42,905 nucleotides of DNA, taken from the IMG/VR virus record IMGVR_UViG_3300042865_000219, positions 1-42,905 of that record; one strand, written 5' to 3'. A program made the translations under genes and the position numbers. Numbering within the stretch: position 1 is the first letter of the stretch; every line of letters starts with the position of its first letter. Below are positions 7,860 to 17,251 of the stretch, in pieces. Under the pieces are notes generated by a model. The model made no database searches. It worked only from the letters and a program-made list of their open reading frames with translations, and had not been told where the DNA came from. The DNA comes from a virus.

Positions 7860-9049
7860 CCCGCACCGATAAGCTCCGCTTCGATCTGTGGTCGCGTTTC
7901 GACACGCAGCAAGACGTCGAGCTCGGCATCGACGAGTGGATCCGGCCGGACGGCACACCGATCTACGCGCCGGTGTCCGACCGGCATCCGGGCTGGCAGC
8001 GGTTCACCTCGTGGTACGACCTCGGGCCGTGGGGCAAACAACTGCGCGGCAAGCACACCAAAGTGGTGTACGTGTCGCCGTCCGGGGAGCGGCTGTGGAA
8101 CCTCGCCGGCGATTGGGCAGGCAAAGAGGGTGTGGTGCTCGCCCCGAACCTTCAAGGGTCGATGCACGCGCCTTTCGAGCAACGCTACTCGGCACCTGCC
8201 TACGGTATCGGCGAGCAACTTGAGCGCACCGACTACCGCAAGCGGGTCTTCAACCTCGGTGTGATCCTCGGCCCGCACATCAACTATCTCGCCCGGAAAC
8301 GCTTCCCGGACAATGAGTTCTCTTACAGGATGCTCGAGGAAAAGTGGTGGTCGGACTGGCCCGAGCATCACCGCGCGCCGGCGGGCTACTGGGGCGAGTT
8401 CACCCGCACGCACGGCTGGCGATGGATCCGGGTTCGTCAGGGCGAAGCGAACGATCAAGCACTCGAACTGGATCCGACCGCGTACGGCAACAACTGCCAG
8501 TCGTGGGCGATGACGTTGCACGCCGAGTTTCCGTTCTACAGCAAGCGTCCGTACACGAAGGTGTGGGTCAACGACGCCGCGAACGCGACGATCAACGGAC
8601 GCAACAACGGCGTCTTCTACCTACCCAACAGAGGCGATTGGGATCAGTGGCCGAAGTTCGTCGTCGAAGGGTTCTCGCGCGGCGGTGACCGGGTGACGAT
8701 TCAGGACGGCATCACCGACCGCATGGTCGAGTTACCCGAATTTTTTGACACCGACGGCATGGTGCTCGTCGACACCGACCCGGCGAAGCGCACCCTGACC
8801 GGATCCACCGACCCTACCGACACCTGGTACTACAAACTGATCCGCTCGAGCGAAGTCCTCGACTATCTGCTCGGCGACATCAGTAACGCCGACTCCGGTG
8901 TCCCGGTCGGCCGCAGGATGCCCGGCGGCGTCGGGTTCGCTTCTCAACTACCCAAGAAGCAGACCACGTCGATCCGGGTGACGCACACGAACCCGAACGG
9001 GAAGATCACTGCGCTCGTGCCGCAGTGGTACAAGATGGGCTTCGCCTGA
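7856..9049 (+). CDS. Minor tail protein (distal tail-like)
   Basis: A 397-residue protein whose ATG overlaps the tape measure stop codon by four bases. The position right after the tape measure is that of the distal tail protein (Dit), the hub to which the tail tip attaches. It is rich in aromatic residues (WRWIRVRQGEAND, YGNNCQSWAMTLHAEFPFY) and beta-strand patterns, as in actinophage minor tail proteins at this position. The next gene overlaps by one base. The call is by synteny and general composition. Confidence 0.75.
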   Translation: MTRTDKLRFDLWSRFDTQQDVELGIDEWIRPDGTPIYAPVSDRHPGWQRFTSWYDLGPWGKQLRGKHTKVVYVSPSGERLWNLAGDWAGKEGVVLAPNLQGSMHAPFEQRYSAPAYGIGEQLERTDYRKRVFNLGVILGPHINYLARKRFPDNEFSYRMLEEKWWSDWPEHHRAPAGYWGEFTRTHGWRWIRVRQGEANDQALELDPTAYGNNCQSWAMTLHAEFPFYSKRPYTKVWVNDAANATINGRNNGVFYLPNRGDWDQWPKFVVEGFSRGGDRVTIQDGITDRMVELPEFFDTDGMVLVDTDPAKRTLTGSTDPTDTWYYKLIRSSEVLDYLLGDISNADSGVPVGRRMPGGVGFASQLPKKQTTSIRVTHTNPNGKITALVPQWYKMGFA

Positions 9050-10797
9050 TGGGTGGTTTCGTTCCCCGGCCGGCGCGACCGAAGCCGCGCGAGATCTCCG
9101 ACGGCAACGACGCGATCAGCAAGTGGCGTCTGCTCGACGCGCGCCGCCAGCTGGTGATCGACTCGAACCGGCAGCGGCCACTGCTGCGGCTGTGGGATAA
9201 ACAGTTTTCGTATCTGGGCACCGTCTCGGCAGAGCGCACCGGCGAGTACGGGCGCATGATGGACGACTCCGCGACGATCACGATCAGCCTGGCTTGGTCG
9301 GACTGGCTCGCCGATCTATGCGCGCACGAAACCCGCGTCGAAGAAGACCTGCACCTGACGATCGACCCCAACCCTAACGCCCGGCACTGGCGCACCCGAC
9401 TCGGCTATCGTGTGACAGCGGTGCGCGCAGTGAAACGCGAAGACGGAACGAAAAGCGTTGAGATAGAGGGTATCTCGCTGCGGGAACACGCCAAGCACCT
9501 CCGCATAGCTTCGACGCCTTTCAGTCCGCCGGAGTTCCAGCCCCTCAAGTCGTGGGTCTGGATGTCGCCGCTTCGTTCAGGTTTGGCGTTCACCACGTTC
9601 TTGAACCTGGCCCGCAACTTCTGGCCGCTGCTCGCGGTCCCTGTCTCGGTCATGGATCCGCTGCACTGGTCGACGACCCGCGCCGGCAACATGAGCCCGT
9701 TGCACTGGCCGATCCAGTGCCAGTTTGTCAACCCGTTCACTGACTCTTCCCGCTGGCTGCCGATCGCCTCGAAGTGGGGCGACCTGCACTCTGTGGCCGA
9801 GCCGCTGATGGACGACGCCGGCGTCTGCCTCGTCGATTACATCTGGCTTCCCGAAGACAAGGAGTCGCCGCACCCGGAGCTCGCCGAGCTCGTCGGCGAA
9901 GCCGCCGCGCGGCCGAGCCGCGCGTGCGTGGTGCTGGCGTTCGAAGATAAGTCGGGTGTGACCGGGCCGATCGGCGGGCCGGTCACCGGCGCACTCGATC
10001 TGATCGCCACGACGTTAGATGACCTGATCACCGAGATCTTGGTGCCGCTCGACGTCGACGGCGACGGCGTCACCGACCCGTTCTTTCGTAAGCTGCTCGG
10101 CGTCGCACCGGACAAACCGAGCCTGGTGTGGCGTGACTGCGAATACTCCGGCCTCGCGTCGAGCGAACACAAACTACAGCGCGCGACTTCGCAGACCGTC
10201 TACACCGGAGGCCAAAGCCCCACCTGGCTGAACCAGGTGATCGCCTTTGGTGCCCGCTACGGGCTCGCCCAACTCGACGCCACCATCACCACAGGCGTCG
10301 GGCAAGACTTCCAGATGCCGGCGACCTCCGGCCTTAACGAGGTCTACCAGGGTCAGGCCGACAACATTTTCCTGGCCTATGCGAAGTTCACGAACCCGAA
10401 GACAGCGGCGTGGCTCAACGACTACGCCCTGCTGGAAGGCTTCGAGCAGGGCAACGGCTACGCGTACGTGGTGTCGGCCGCGCTGACCCTGCGGCAAGGT
10501 TTGCATAAAAGGTCGCCGAAAGTGTCGTTCACGATGCAAGCCAAAGACGGCGAGCCGTGGTGTTACGGCTACGACTACGTCGTCGGCGACCGTGGCCTCT
10601 TCGAGATCGACGGCATCTACTACACCGAGCAGATCCGGGGCATCAAGTGGCGGTACGACGATACAACCGCTGTGCGCGCTGAACTTTCGATCGGCAAGGA
10701 CCGCGACCGCGACCCGTTCGAAGCGGGCATGAAGGCACTCGCCGACGGCTGGAACGCGATCGGCACACTCATCGGCGGCGCGGCGGTCGCGGCGTGA
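9049..10797 (+). CDS. Minor tail protein (Gp37-like tail-tip protein)
   Basis: A 582-residue protein following the Dit-like gene. Its N-terminal third has RPLLRLWDKQFSYLGTV and ERTGEYGRMMDDSATITI, the kind of pattern seen in the siphovirus ReqiPepy6 Gp37-like family, which corresponds to the tail-associated (Tal-like) baseplate hub. The middle and C-terminal parts hold long hydrophobic segments and a late beta domain. It probably forms the central tip that contacts the cell envelope. The stop overlaps the next start (GTGA). Confidence 0.75.
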   Translation: MGGFVPRPARPKPREISDGNDAISKWRLLDARRQLVIDSNRQRPLLRLWDKQFSYLGTVSAERTGEYGRMMDDSATITISLAWSDWLADLCAHETRVEEDLHLTIDPNPNARHWRTRLGYRVTAVRAVKREDGTKSVEIEGISLREHAKHLRIASTPFSPPEFQPLKSWVWMSPLRSGLAFTTFLNLARNFWPLLAVPVSVMDPLHWSTTRAGNMSPLHWPIQCQFVNPFTDSSRWLPIASKWGDLHSVAEPLMDDAGVCLVDYIWLPEDKESPHPELAELVGEAAARPSRACVVLAFEDKSGVTGPIGGPVTGALDLIATTLDDLITEILVPLDVDGDGVTDPFFRKLLGVAPDKPSLVWRDCEYSGLASSEHKLQRATSQTVYTGGQSPTWLNQVIAFGARYGLAQLDATITTGVGQDFQMPATSGLNEVYQGQADNIFLAYAKFTNPKTAAWLNDYALLEGFEQGNGYAYVVSAALTLRQGLHKRSPKVSFTMQAKDGEPWCYGYDYVVGDRGLFEIDGIYYTEQIRGIKWRYDDTTAVRAELSIGKDRDRDPFEAGMKALADGWNAIGTLIGGAAVAA

Positions 10798-11147
10798 GTT
10801 CACAGCAGCAACTCTCGGCCGCGATGCGCCGGCTCGCCGACGCGCTGGCGTTCATGCGCGGACCCGACGGCGACGTCATCTATCTCGGCGACAAGGCGTT
10901 GCACATCGCGTGGCATCTCGCTCGCGCCGGCTGCGACGTCAACCCGGACAACGCTGTCATTAAACGCCGGCCGATCCCTGCGCGGCCGGGCCAGATCGCC
11001 GGGCTGATCGACTGGGTGCCCGCCGACTGGCCCGACTCGGATCTGCCCGACGACACGTCGGCGCAGGGCGAGATCCCGAACCCGACCGACCTGCACAACT
11101 CGCTGCCGTGGCACGTCCGAACCCGAATTGAGGGAAGTTTCCAATGA
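10794..11147 (+). CDS. Small tail-associated protein
   Basis: A 117-residue protein with GTG start in the previous stop codon. It contains MRGPDGDVIYLGDKALHIAWHLARAG, a pattern repeatedly seen in small actinophage proteins encoded between tail-tip genes (DUF2744-like in my recollection). Its job is unknown; the four-base overlaps on both sides tie it to tail assembly or structure. Confidence 0.65.
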   Translation: MSSQQQLSAAMRRLADALAFMRGPDGDVIYLGDKALHIAWHLARAGCDVNPDNAVIKRRPIPARPGQIAGLIDWVPADWPDSDLPDDTSAQGEIPNPTDLHNSLPWHVRTRIEGSFQ

Positions 11148-12199
11148 GCGCACCGATTCCCGGCGACCCTGTCTACCTGGGCTCGTTCCTGGCGAACACG
11201 CACTGGTACGGCGTCGTCGGCGACGGCGACACCCCGGCGATGCAGGTCGCGACGATGGAAGCCGTCGGCCAGGATGCGGTGATCTGCTTGGACGCGTTGA
11301 AGGGCGAGCCCGGCGAAAAGGGAGACCCGGCCGACATCGTGCAGATGCAGTACGACCTGCTTGTCACGAAACCATCCGATCTTCCAACCGATCTGAACAA
11401 CTCGACCGACGTCGGCAAAGCCTGGTGGATCGAGTCGCAGGTGTACGTGTGGACGGGCGATCACTACGAGGCGAAGGCGATGGGATCCCCGGGTCAGCCG
11501 GGCGAGACGCCGCACATCACCGTTTCGACTGAGGTCATCCCACCGGACGGCGAGTCGATCGTCGAGCAGTCCGGCACCAGCCTCAACCCGCACCTGAACT
11601 TCAAGATCGCCGCGCCGCGCGGCCCGGCCGGACCCGCAGCGGCGATCCAGTTGGCCGAGGACTACGACAACACGCTGCCGCCCACCGACGGGCAAACCAT
11701 TGTCTGGAACGACGACAAAGAGATGTGGGAGCCGTCCGACTTCGCCGCGAAGCAGCCGCAGCTGTACTCGGTGCCCGAAGCGGCGTTCAACGATTACACC
11801 GGTCTGACACAACGGCATACGATCTGCTCGTTCACCATCCCGCCGCTCGACTACGACTGGGTGCCCTACGTCCACGGCCATATCAAAGCGTTCGGCGTGG
11901 AGCTCGGCGACTCCGATCCCATGACGATCGGCTGCGAGGTCAGGGTCGGAGATCCGGTCGCCGGCATACTCGTCGCACGCTCGCACGGCACGATCGCGCA
12001 CTGGACAACGGTCACGCCGCACTTCTCGTCGGTCGACGACCCAACCGCCGCTGTCGCACCGGACAACGGCGTCGCCACGATCCGCGCCGGAGCCGAAGCC
12101 ACCTTTAACGTCAACCTGGTCAACGACGGCTTGATAGGCAGCTATAGCTTCAACAAGCGCGGCGCGCAGTTGACTATCGTGACCTTCCCGCAGGGCTGA
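11144..12199 (+). CDS. Minor tail protein with collagen-like segment
   Basis: A 351-residue protein. After an N-terminal domain (PGDPVYLGSFLANTHWYG) comes GEPGEKGDPADIVQ, a short collagen-like Gly-X-Y run, then GSPGQPGETPHITV and PRGPAGPAAAIQL. The C-terminal ~150 residues look like a beta-sandwich (HTICSFTIPPLDYDWVPYVHGHI). Proteins of this build form trimeric fibres or side appendages of the tail tip. It lies in a run of tail genes with short or no gaps. Confidence 0.7.
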   Translation: MSAPIPGDPVYLGSFLANTHWYGVVGDGDTPAMQVATMEAVGQDAVICLDALKGEPGEKGDPADIVQMQYDLLVTKPSDLPTDLNNSTDVGKAWWIESQVYVWTGDHYEAKAMGSPGQPGETPHITVSTEVIPPDGESIVEQSGTSLNPHLNFKIAAPRGPAGPAAAIQLAEDYDNTLPPTDGQTIVWNDDKEMWEPSDFAAKQPQLYSVPEAAFNDYTGLTQRHTICSFTIPPLDYDWVPYVHGHIKAFGVELGDSDPMTIGCEVRVGDPVAGILVARSHGTIAHWTTVTPHFSSVDDPTAAVAPDNGVATIRAGAEATFNVNLVNDGLIGSYSFNKRGAQLTIVTFPQG

Positions 12200-12203
12200 C
12201 ACG

Positions 12204-12464
12204 ATGGCGTACCGCAAGACGTGGACAGTCCGGGTTCCGGTGCTACCGGGCACCGACGAGGACGTGCTGCTGTGGTTGATGCGGGAGTCGGCCGAGTGGC
12301 AGGCGCAGTCGTATCTGCTCAAGGTGATCGAGTTCGCCGACCTCGGCGAGATCCCCCTCGAGGACGTCGCGCCGCTCGGCGTCAAGCAACTCGGCCCGAC
12401 CTACCGCGATGCGACGTTCCGCGCTTTCCGTGTCGTCGCCGAGCGGGAGCCCGCCGGTGCCTAG
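12204..12464 (+). CDS. Small tail-region protein of unknown function
   Basis: An 86-residue protein starting at ATG four bases after the preceding gene. The predicted fold is mixed, with a strand (KTWTVRVPVLPGTDEDVL) and an amphipathic helix (WLMRESAEWQAQSYLLKV). I do not recognise a family. It overlaps the next gene by 8 bases and lies inside the minor tail operon, so a role in fibre structure or assembly is likely. Confidence 0.6.
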   Translation: MAYRKTWTVRVPVLPGTDEDVLLWLMRESAEWQAQSYLLKVIEFADLGEIPLEDVAPLGVKQLGPTYRDATFRAFRVVAEREPAGA

Positions 12465-13326
12465 AGCGTTCGACCGGCGGCAGTTGAGCATCACGCATGA
12501 CCCGACGAAACGCATCAACGAAGAGCTACCGAAGACGCCGCCGTTTACCGGGCCGACGCAGTTCGCTCCCGGCGGCGACATTCCGATACCTATTGTGCAA
12601 GAACTGATCGACTCGATCGTTCAAGGGTTTACGGCGTGGACTGGTCAGTCCGGCTTCGACACCGCCAACGTTCAAGACTTCTCTAACACTGTGGCGCAGG
12701 CGATCGCCACGATCGGCACGATCGGGCTGCGGCTACAGAAACTCGAAACGGGCGGCGCGGTCGTGATCGAGGACTTCTCCACCTACCCCAACAGCGCGAC
12801 GCTCGGCTCGAACTGGCTTCAATGGGAGAACGGCACCGGCCAGGGCACGATCGGCGTCACGAACAAGTACGCGATCTATAACCTTGCGCTCGACAACGTG
12901 AAACGGTCGGCCTACGCGCTGCATCAGACGCCGGCCGGCTCTGCGCTGCATAAGGTGTCGGTCACCTGCTCGACGCCGCAGGACGTGTTCGGGCAAAGCG
13001 AGAACTTCATCATCGGCCGCGCCGCGAACGCCTCGAGCACTGACTACGTGTTCGCCGGCATGACGTGGACGCGTGTCCGTCTCGGCTACGTCAAAGCGGG
13101 AACGACAACGCAACTCGCCGCGCGTGACTTCTTGTTCAAGAACGGCAGCGTCTACACGCTCGACGCGACCACGGCTGGCACGCTGCGGCTGTTCGAGAAC
13201 AACAACGAGATCTTGACCGCGTCGGACGCCGGCGCGCCCACCGGCCAGTACGGCGGCTTCGGTACCTACGCACCCAACGGGGCGGCGCGCCCCGGTGTCA
13301 TCGGCTCGCTCGCAATCTATGTCTAA
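12457..13326 (+). CDS. Minor tail protein
   Basis: About 289 residues from GTG at 12457, chosen because GGGAG lies about 8 bases upstream and because the protein then begins VPRAFDRRQLSITHDP. An N-terminal helical part (PIPIVQELIDSIVQGF, QDFSNTVAQAIATIGTI) may trimerise, and the C-terminal ~190 residues form a jelly-roll-like beta domain (VIEDFSTYPNSATLGSNW, YVFAGMTWTRVRLGYVKAG), as in carbohydrate-binding tail modules. The next gene has its Shine-Dalgarno at this stop codon. Confidence 0.65.
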   Translation: MPRAFDRRQLSITHDPTKRINEELPKTPPFTGPTQFAPGGDIPIPIVQELIDSIVQGFTAWTGQSGFDTANVQDFSNTVAQAIATIGTIGLRLQKLETGGAVVIEDFSTYPNSATLGSNWLQWENGTGQGTIGVTNKYAIYNLALDNVKRSAYALHQTPAGSALHKVSVTCSTPQDVFGQSENFIIGRAANASSTDYVFAGMTWTRVRLGYVKAGTTTQLAARDFLFKNGSVYTLDATTAGTLRLFENNNEILTASDAGAPTGQYGGFGTYAPNGAARPGVIGSLAIYV

Positions 13327-13336
13327 GGAGACAAGC

Positions 13337-16300
13337 GTGACTTCATCTCGGCATCTGCCCGGCGGCGCAGACCTTGTCTACTTCTCCGTGACGTGTCACC
13401 TCGCGCCGATCATTGCGGACCTGTCGACGGACAGCGACTACAACCCGAACAGCACCAGGATCGACGCGGTGGTGACGTTCACCCCGAAGCTGCGTACTGG
13501 CGAGGTTATCCACGCGCACGCCGCGTCGCCGCCGACCGGTTTCCTGCCGCTGCCTGTCACCGCGATAATCTCCGACGGCTATCTGATGCTTCGCAGCAAG
13601 CCCGACTCCGGTGCCGCGCCGCTGCCGGGCACGCTGCACGGCCTGAAAGCGAAGATCGCCGCCGACCTCGCCGGCGTCACGTTCGACGAGGCACTGACCG
13701 ACGAGTTCGTTGAGCCGCGCGCGTTGAACTACGCACCGGTGCGGCTGCTGGGCAACTCGGCGGCACTCGAGCTCGAACCCGACCAGCCTTTGTTCTACGA
13801 CTTCACCTTTGGCTCGATCAAGATCGACAACAAGGCCACGAACTACACGATCACCGGCGGCACGTTCGAAGCACCTTGGTCTGATGAAGTGATCGACCTG
13901 CTCGACTACATGCCGATGACACCGGGTCCGTACGCCGCCGGCATGATCCGAGGACCGCAAGGCGAGACTGGCCCTCCGGGGCCGGCGACGGTGAACGTCG
14001 GCACCACCACCACCAGCCTGCCCGGATCCGACGCCCTGGTGTCGAACAGCGGCGACAACCTCAACGCCGTGTTCGACTTCGTCATCCCCCGAGGCGAACC
14101 AGGCCCGCCCGGGGCGTCGCTGACCGAGGTCGCTACGGCCGCCGATCTTCCCGCCGGCCAGACCCCCGGCACCGTGTTCCTCACCCTGGACACCGGCGAC
14201 CTGTACCGGGCCGACGGCACCAAAGCGGGCGGCTGGGAACGGATCTCGCAGCGCGTCACCTCGACCGGCATCGAGGACTCGTCGGTTGTCGGCCGCGAGC
14301 TGGTCACCGCCGCCGACGCGGAAGCGGCCCGCGCCGCGATCAACATCGACGGGCAGGTGATCGGCACCGCCGACGCACTGCCGAATGAGTCTGGTTTCTG
14401 GTGGACTTCTGAGCCTGTCGCCGTGGACGGCAAGGTGTTCATGGGCACTGTTGCCGCCGATCAGGGTTCGTGGGTGCAGGAGTGGACGCAAACCGATTCT
14501 GACGGCCCGTTCTATTTGCACCGTTATTTCATGGGTTTCGCGCAGACGACTGCCACCGGCCCGTCGCAGTTGGGGCGCGACGATCTGCGCGATGACCACA
14601 ACCCGGCGCAGTGCGCGGTCAAGGCCGGGAAGCCGTTGGTGGTGTTCTGGTCCGGTCACGGCACCGAGAACCTGATGTACTACCGGGTGAGCGATCAGGT
14701 TGTTGATGCGGTTCGCCCCGGCGAGTTGACGTTCGGGCCGATCAAAACCTTTGCGGTTCCTGCCGATCAGCGGACTTCGTACACCGAGGTCATGGTTGAT
14801 GGTGATGACATTTGGGTGGCGCACCGTACCGGCTACAACGTCAACCAGTGGACGTTGACGAAGTTCCCGGCGTGGGCGACGGGCACCCCGGTGAGTCGCG
14901 ACCTTGTGGTCACCCCAATTGTGGGTGGTGTAGCGAATCAGTTGTATATGAAGGCGCGGATGGTCGATGGTGTCATCCGGTGCTTGGTGTCAACGCACCC
15001 GACGAACTCTGTTGCCGCGTATAACAAAATCTGGTACGTCGAAGTTGATGCGGCGACGGGTGCGGTCACCAAATCAGACGGCACCACCGTGCTGGGCAAT
15101 CTGGACGGCACGAACCTGCCGTTGGATGTGAACGCGAGCCTTGAGGTGGTGTTCACCGCCGCCGGCACGTCACGCCCGTGGGGCTTCGATGTGGGTTACG
15201 GGCCGGTGCGGGAGTTGGCGTTCACCGATGGTGTGCCGTCTAATTTCGCGGCGACCGCGAAGTACCGGGTGTCACGAAACACCGGGTCCGGCTGGACAAC
15301 CGGAGAAGTCACCAGCGTCGGTAACTACTTGTCAGCGACGACGGGTAATTATTTCCCGTCAATCAATTTCGTTCCCGGTTCGCCGGATCAGGTGTTGCTG
15401 GCGAGGGCGACGGGTGTCGCCACCGGGGTGAACTACGTCGAGAAGTGGGCAACCACCAACGGTTCAACGTGGGCGGTCAGCGAAGTCATTGATGAGGTTC
15501 CGATCAATTTCACCGCAGGCCCGTTGCGGGCGTTGACGCGGACCTACCCGGTTCGGGTGGAGTCTGGTGTCGCACCGTTCGATGTGATCGGCACCGAGAT
15601 ACTGGAATATCCCGGCTACGACTACGGTTGGGAGATGCGGGTTCGCCCGCTGCCGCTGTCCCACACGATCAAGCGGGTTCCCGCTGATGACCCGATCGTG
15701 CGCGGCCTGGAAACGGAGAAGAAGTCCCCGCAGGCGGGCTTGTATGTTCCGGCGCTGACCGGCAACTACATCGAAGGCCCGACTTCTGAGGCGACTGTCC
15801 CCACCGAGGGCATCCGGCTAGAGGTTGATGTTGCTTTGCCGAATTGGGTTCCCGGTGTGGATAAAACCCTGTTGGGTAAGGAGTCCACCGCGAGTTTGCG
15901 TGGGCCGCGACTGGTGTTGTCGGCTGTCGGCAGGATCGGTGTGTACTGGTCTGAGGACGGGTCCACGTTCCAGTCGCTGATCCCCAACGAGGTTCCGTTG
16001 CCGCCGTTTCAGCCGTGGCAGCGGGTCCAGATCGCTGTGGATTTCATCCCGAAACACGCCCACCCGTCCACGGTGGGCGGGTTCCAGCGGACGCTGCGTA
16101 GCTTCTACAGGTTCTCCGATGACGAGCCGTGGACAGGGCTGGCAGTGGCGCAGACCTCACCGGGAACCACCATGCACAAAGGTGGCACGTCCCCGTGGGA
16201 GGTTGGTGCCCGACGCTTGGGAACCACCGATCAGACCGAGGGTGTGTTCTACCGGGCGTCGGTGATGAAGATCGGCGGCGAGGTTCTCGCGGAGTGGCGT

Positions 16301-16885
16301 GCCGGCCAAATGTCGTATCGCGGCACTGGCCCTGACGTGAAGGGCAACACCTGGACGGTTCGGTCCCCGAATATGGAGTTCCGCAGCCCGGTCCTGGTTT
16401 CCCCGAGGATCGGCACCGTTGTTGATCCCGAGAGCAACATTCTGATCGCTCAGTTCGACGCTAAGGGAACGTCCGCGACACCTAACTCTGTGAGCATCTT
16501 CAGCGGCGATGTGACACCGGGGTTTGAAGCTTCCGGTGGAACTAACGTCGGCATCCAGGCGATTACGAGAGGGACGGGTGCGTTCCGCGTCTACTCGCCC
16601 GTTGCCAGCACCCCGACCCTTGAGGGTTTCGGTATTTCGGGTAACGCCGATTTCAGGATTGTCACTCAGTCGGTTGGCCGGGTTCTCATCAACGGTGTGC
16701 AGGCAGAGGTTAAGGGCCACACTCACGTCGCTGCTGATGTGGTGGGCGCGAGGTCATGGGCTGCTGTCCCGGCCACCGCTATCTCGCCGGGTACTGCAGG
16801 GCAAGAAGCGTATGACGCGAACTTCCACTACATCTGTGTCGCCGCGAACCAGTGGCGCAGAACCGCACTCACCACCTGGCCCTAA
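13337..16885 (+). CDS. Large minor tail protein / tail fibre
   Basis: About 1,182 residues from GTG 13337, preceded by AAGGAG. The N-terminal ~200 residues are followed by collagen-like GPQGETGPPGPAT and PRGEPGPPGAS segments at about residues 205-260, then a large beta-rich region rich in Trp/Gly (DDIWVAHRTGYNVNQWTL) that could be a propeller, and a concanavalin/LamG-like domain (RLEVDVALPNWVPGVDKTLL). Near the end are GHTHVAADV and a short C-terminal domain ending WRRTALTTW. This is probably the main receptor-binding fibre. Codon use changes visibly at about 14,385, suggesting module exchange. Confidence 0.7.
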   Translation: MTSSRHLPGGADLVYFSVTCHLAPIIADLSTDSDYNPNSTRIDAVVTFTPKLRTGEVIHAHAASPPTGFLPLPVTAIISDGYLMLRSKPDSGAAPLPGTLHGLKAKIAADLAGVTFDEALTDEFVEPRALNYAPVRLLGNSAALELEPDQPLFYDFTFGSIKIDNKATNYTITGGTFEAPWSDEVIDLLDYMPMTPGPYAAGMIRGPQGETGPPGPATVNVGTTTTSLPGSDALVSNSGDNLNAVFDFVIPRGEPGPPGASLTEVATAADLPAGQTPGTVFLTLDTGDLYRADGTKAGGWERISQRVTSTGIEDSSVVGRELVTAADAEAARAAINIDGQVIGTADALPNESGFWWTSEPVAVDGKVFMGTVAADQGSWVQEWTQTDSDGPFYLHRYFMGFAQTTATGPSQLGRDDLRDDHNPAQCAVKAGKPLVVFWSGHGTENLMYYRVSDQVVDAVRPGELTFGPIKTFAVPADQRTSYTEVMVDGDDIWVAHRTGYNVNQWTLTKFPAWATGTPVSRDLVVTPIVGGVANQLYMKARMVDGVIRCLVSTHPTNSVAAYNKIWYVEVDAATGAVTKSDGTTVLGNLDGTNLPLDVNASLEVVFTAAGTSRPWGFDVGYGPVRELAFTDGVPSNFAATAKYRVSRNTGSGWTTGEVTSVGNYLSATTGNYFPSINFVPGSPDQVLLARATGVATGVNYVEKWATTNGSTWAVSEVIDEVPINFTAGPLRALTRTYPVRVESGVAPFDVIGTEILEYPGYDYGWEMRVRPLPLSHTIKRVPADDPIVRGLETEKKSPQAGLYVPALTGNYIEGPTSEATVPTEGIRLEVDVALPNWVPGVDKTLLGKESTASLRGPRLVLSAVGRIGVYWSEDGSTFQSLIPNEVPLPPFQPWQRVQIAVDFIPKHAHPSTVGGFQRTLRSFYRFSDDEPWTGLAVAQTSPGTTMHKGGTSPWEVGARRLGTTDQTEGVFYRASVMKIGGEVLAEWRAGQMSYRGTGPDVKGNTWTVRSPNMEFRSPVLVSPRIGTVVDPESNILIAQFDAKGTSATPNSVSIFSGDVTPGFEASGGTNVGIQAITRGTGAFRVYSPVASTPTLEGFGISGNADFRIVTQSVGRVLINGVQAEVKGHTHVAADVVGARSWAAVPATAISPGTAGQEAYDANFHYICVAANQWRRTALTTWP

Positions 16886-16896
16886 AGGAGAAAAAG

Positions 16897-17226
16897 ATGG
16901 TTGATAACAAGATGGAACAGGTTCTCCGAGCAGAGCTTTCCGAAGAAGACGCAGCGAAGGTGCTGGCCGCTCTTGAGGCAGTGACCACCGACCCTGCGGT
17001 GGGCACGGTGTTACGCCACCCCAACTCAGGGGACGTAGCCCTGCACGTCCGCCAGTACGACCAAACGTACTGGCGTATCTACTCCACCGACGACCGCACC
17101 TGGATCGAGACCGAGCCGCTTGTCGGCTGGGATGTTTTGCACGAGGCGGCTGCCGTGGTCACCACACCCGGCGATGCTGCGGTTGATCCTGTCGAGGCTG
17201 AAGCACCCGCCAAGAAGACCAAGTAA
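16897..17226 (+). CDS. Small protein downstream of the tail fibre
   Basis: A 109-residue acidic protein with a good Shine-Dalgarno (AAAGGAGAAAAAG before ATG 16897). It has a helical N-terminus (EQVLRAELSEEDAAKVLAAL) and a strand region (GDVALHVRQYDQTYWRIYS), ending in a Val/Glu/Ala/Lys tail. I do not recognise the family. Its place between two fibre genes suggests a fibre chaperone or small structural protein. Confidence 0.55.
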   Translation: MVDNKMEQVLRAELSEEDAAKVLAALEAVTTDPAVGTVLRHPNSGDVALHVRQYDQTYWRIYSTDDRTWIETEPLVGWDVLHEAAAVVTTPGDAAVDPVEAEAPAKKTK

Positions 17227-17251
17227 AACCCCCACCCAGGAGGAGCCTGCC

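Noticed and set aside
13343-14824. 493-codon reverse frame opposite the large tail gene
   Set aside because: Shadow frame with no ribosome site and atypical composition.
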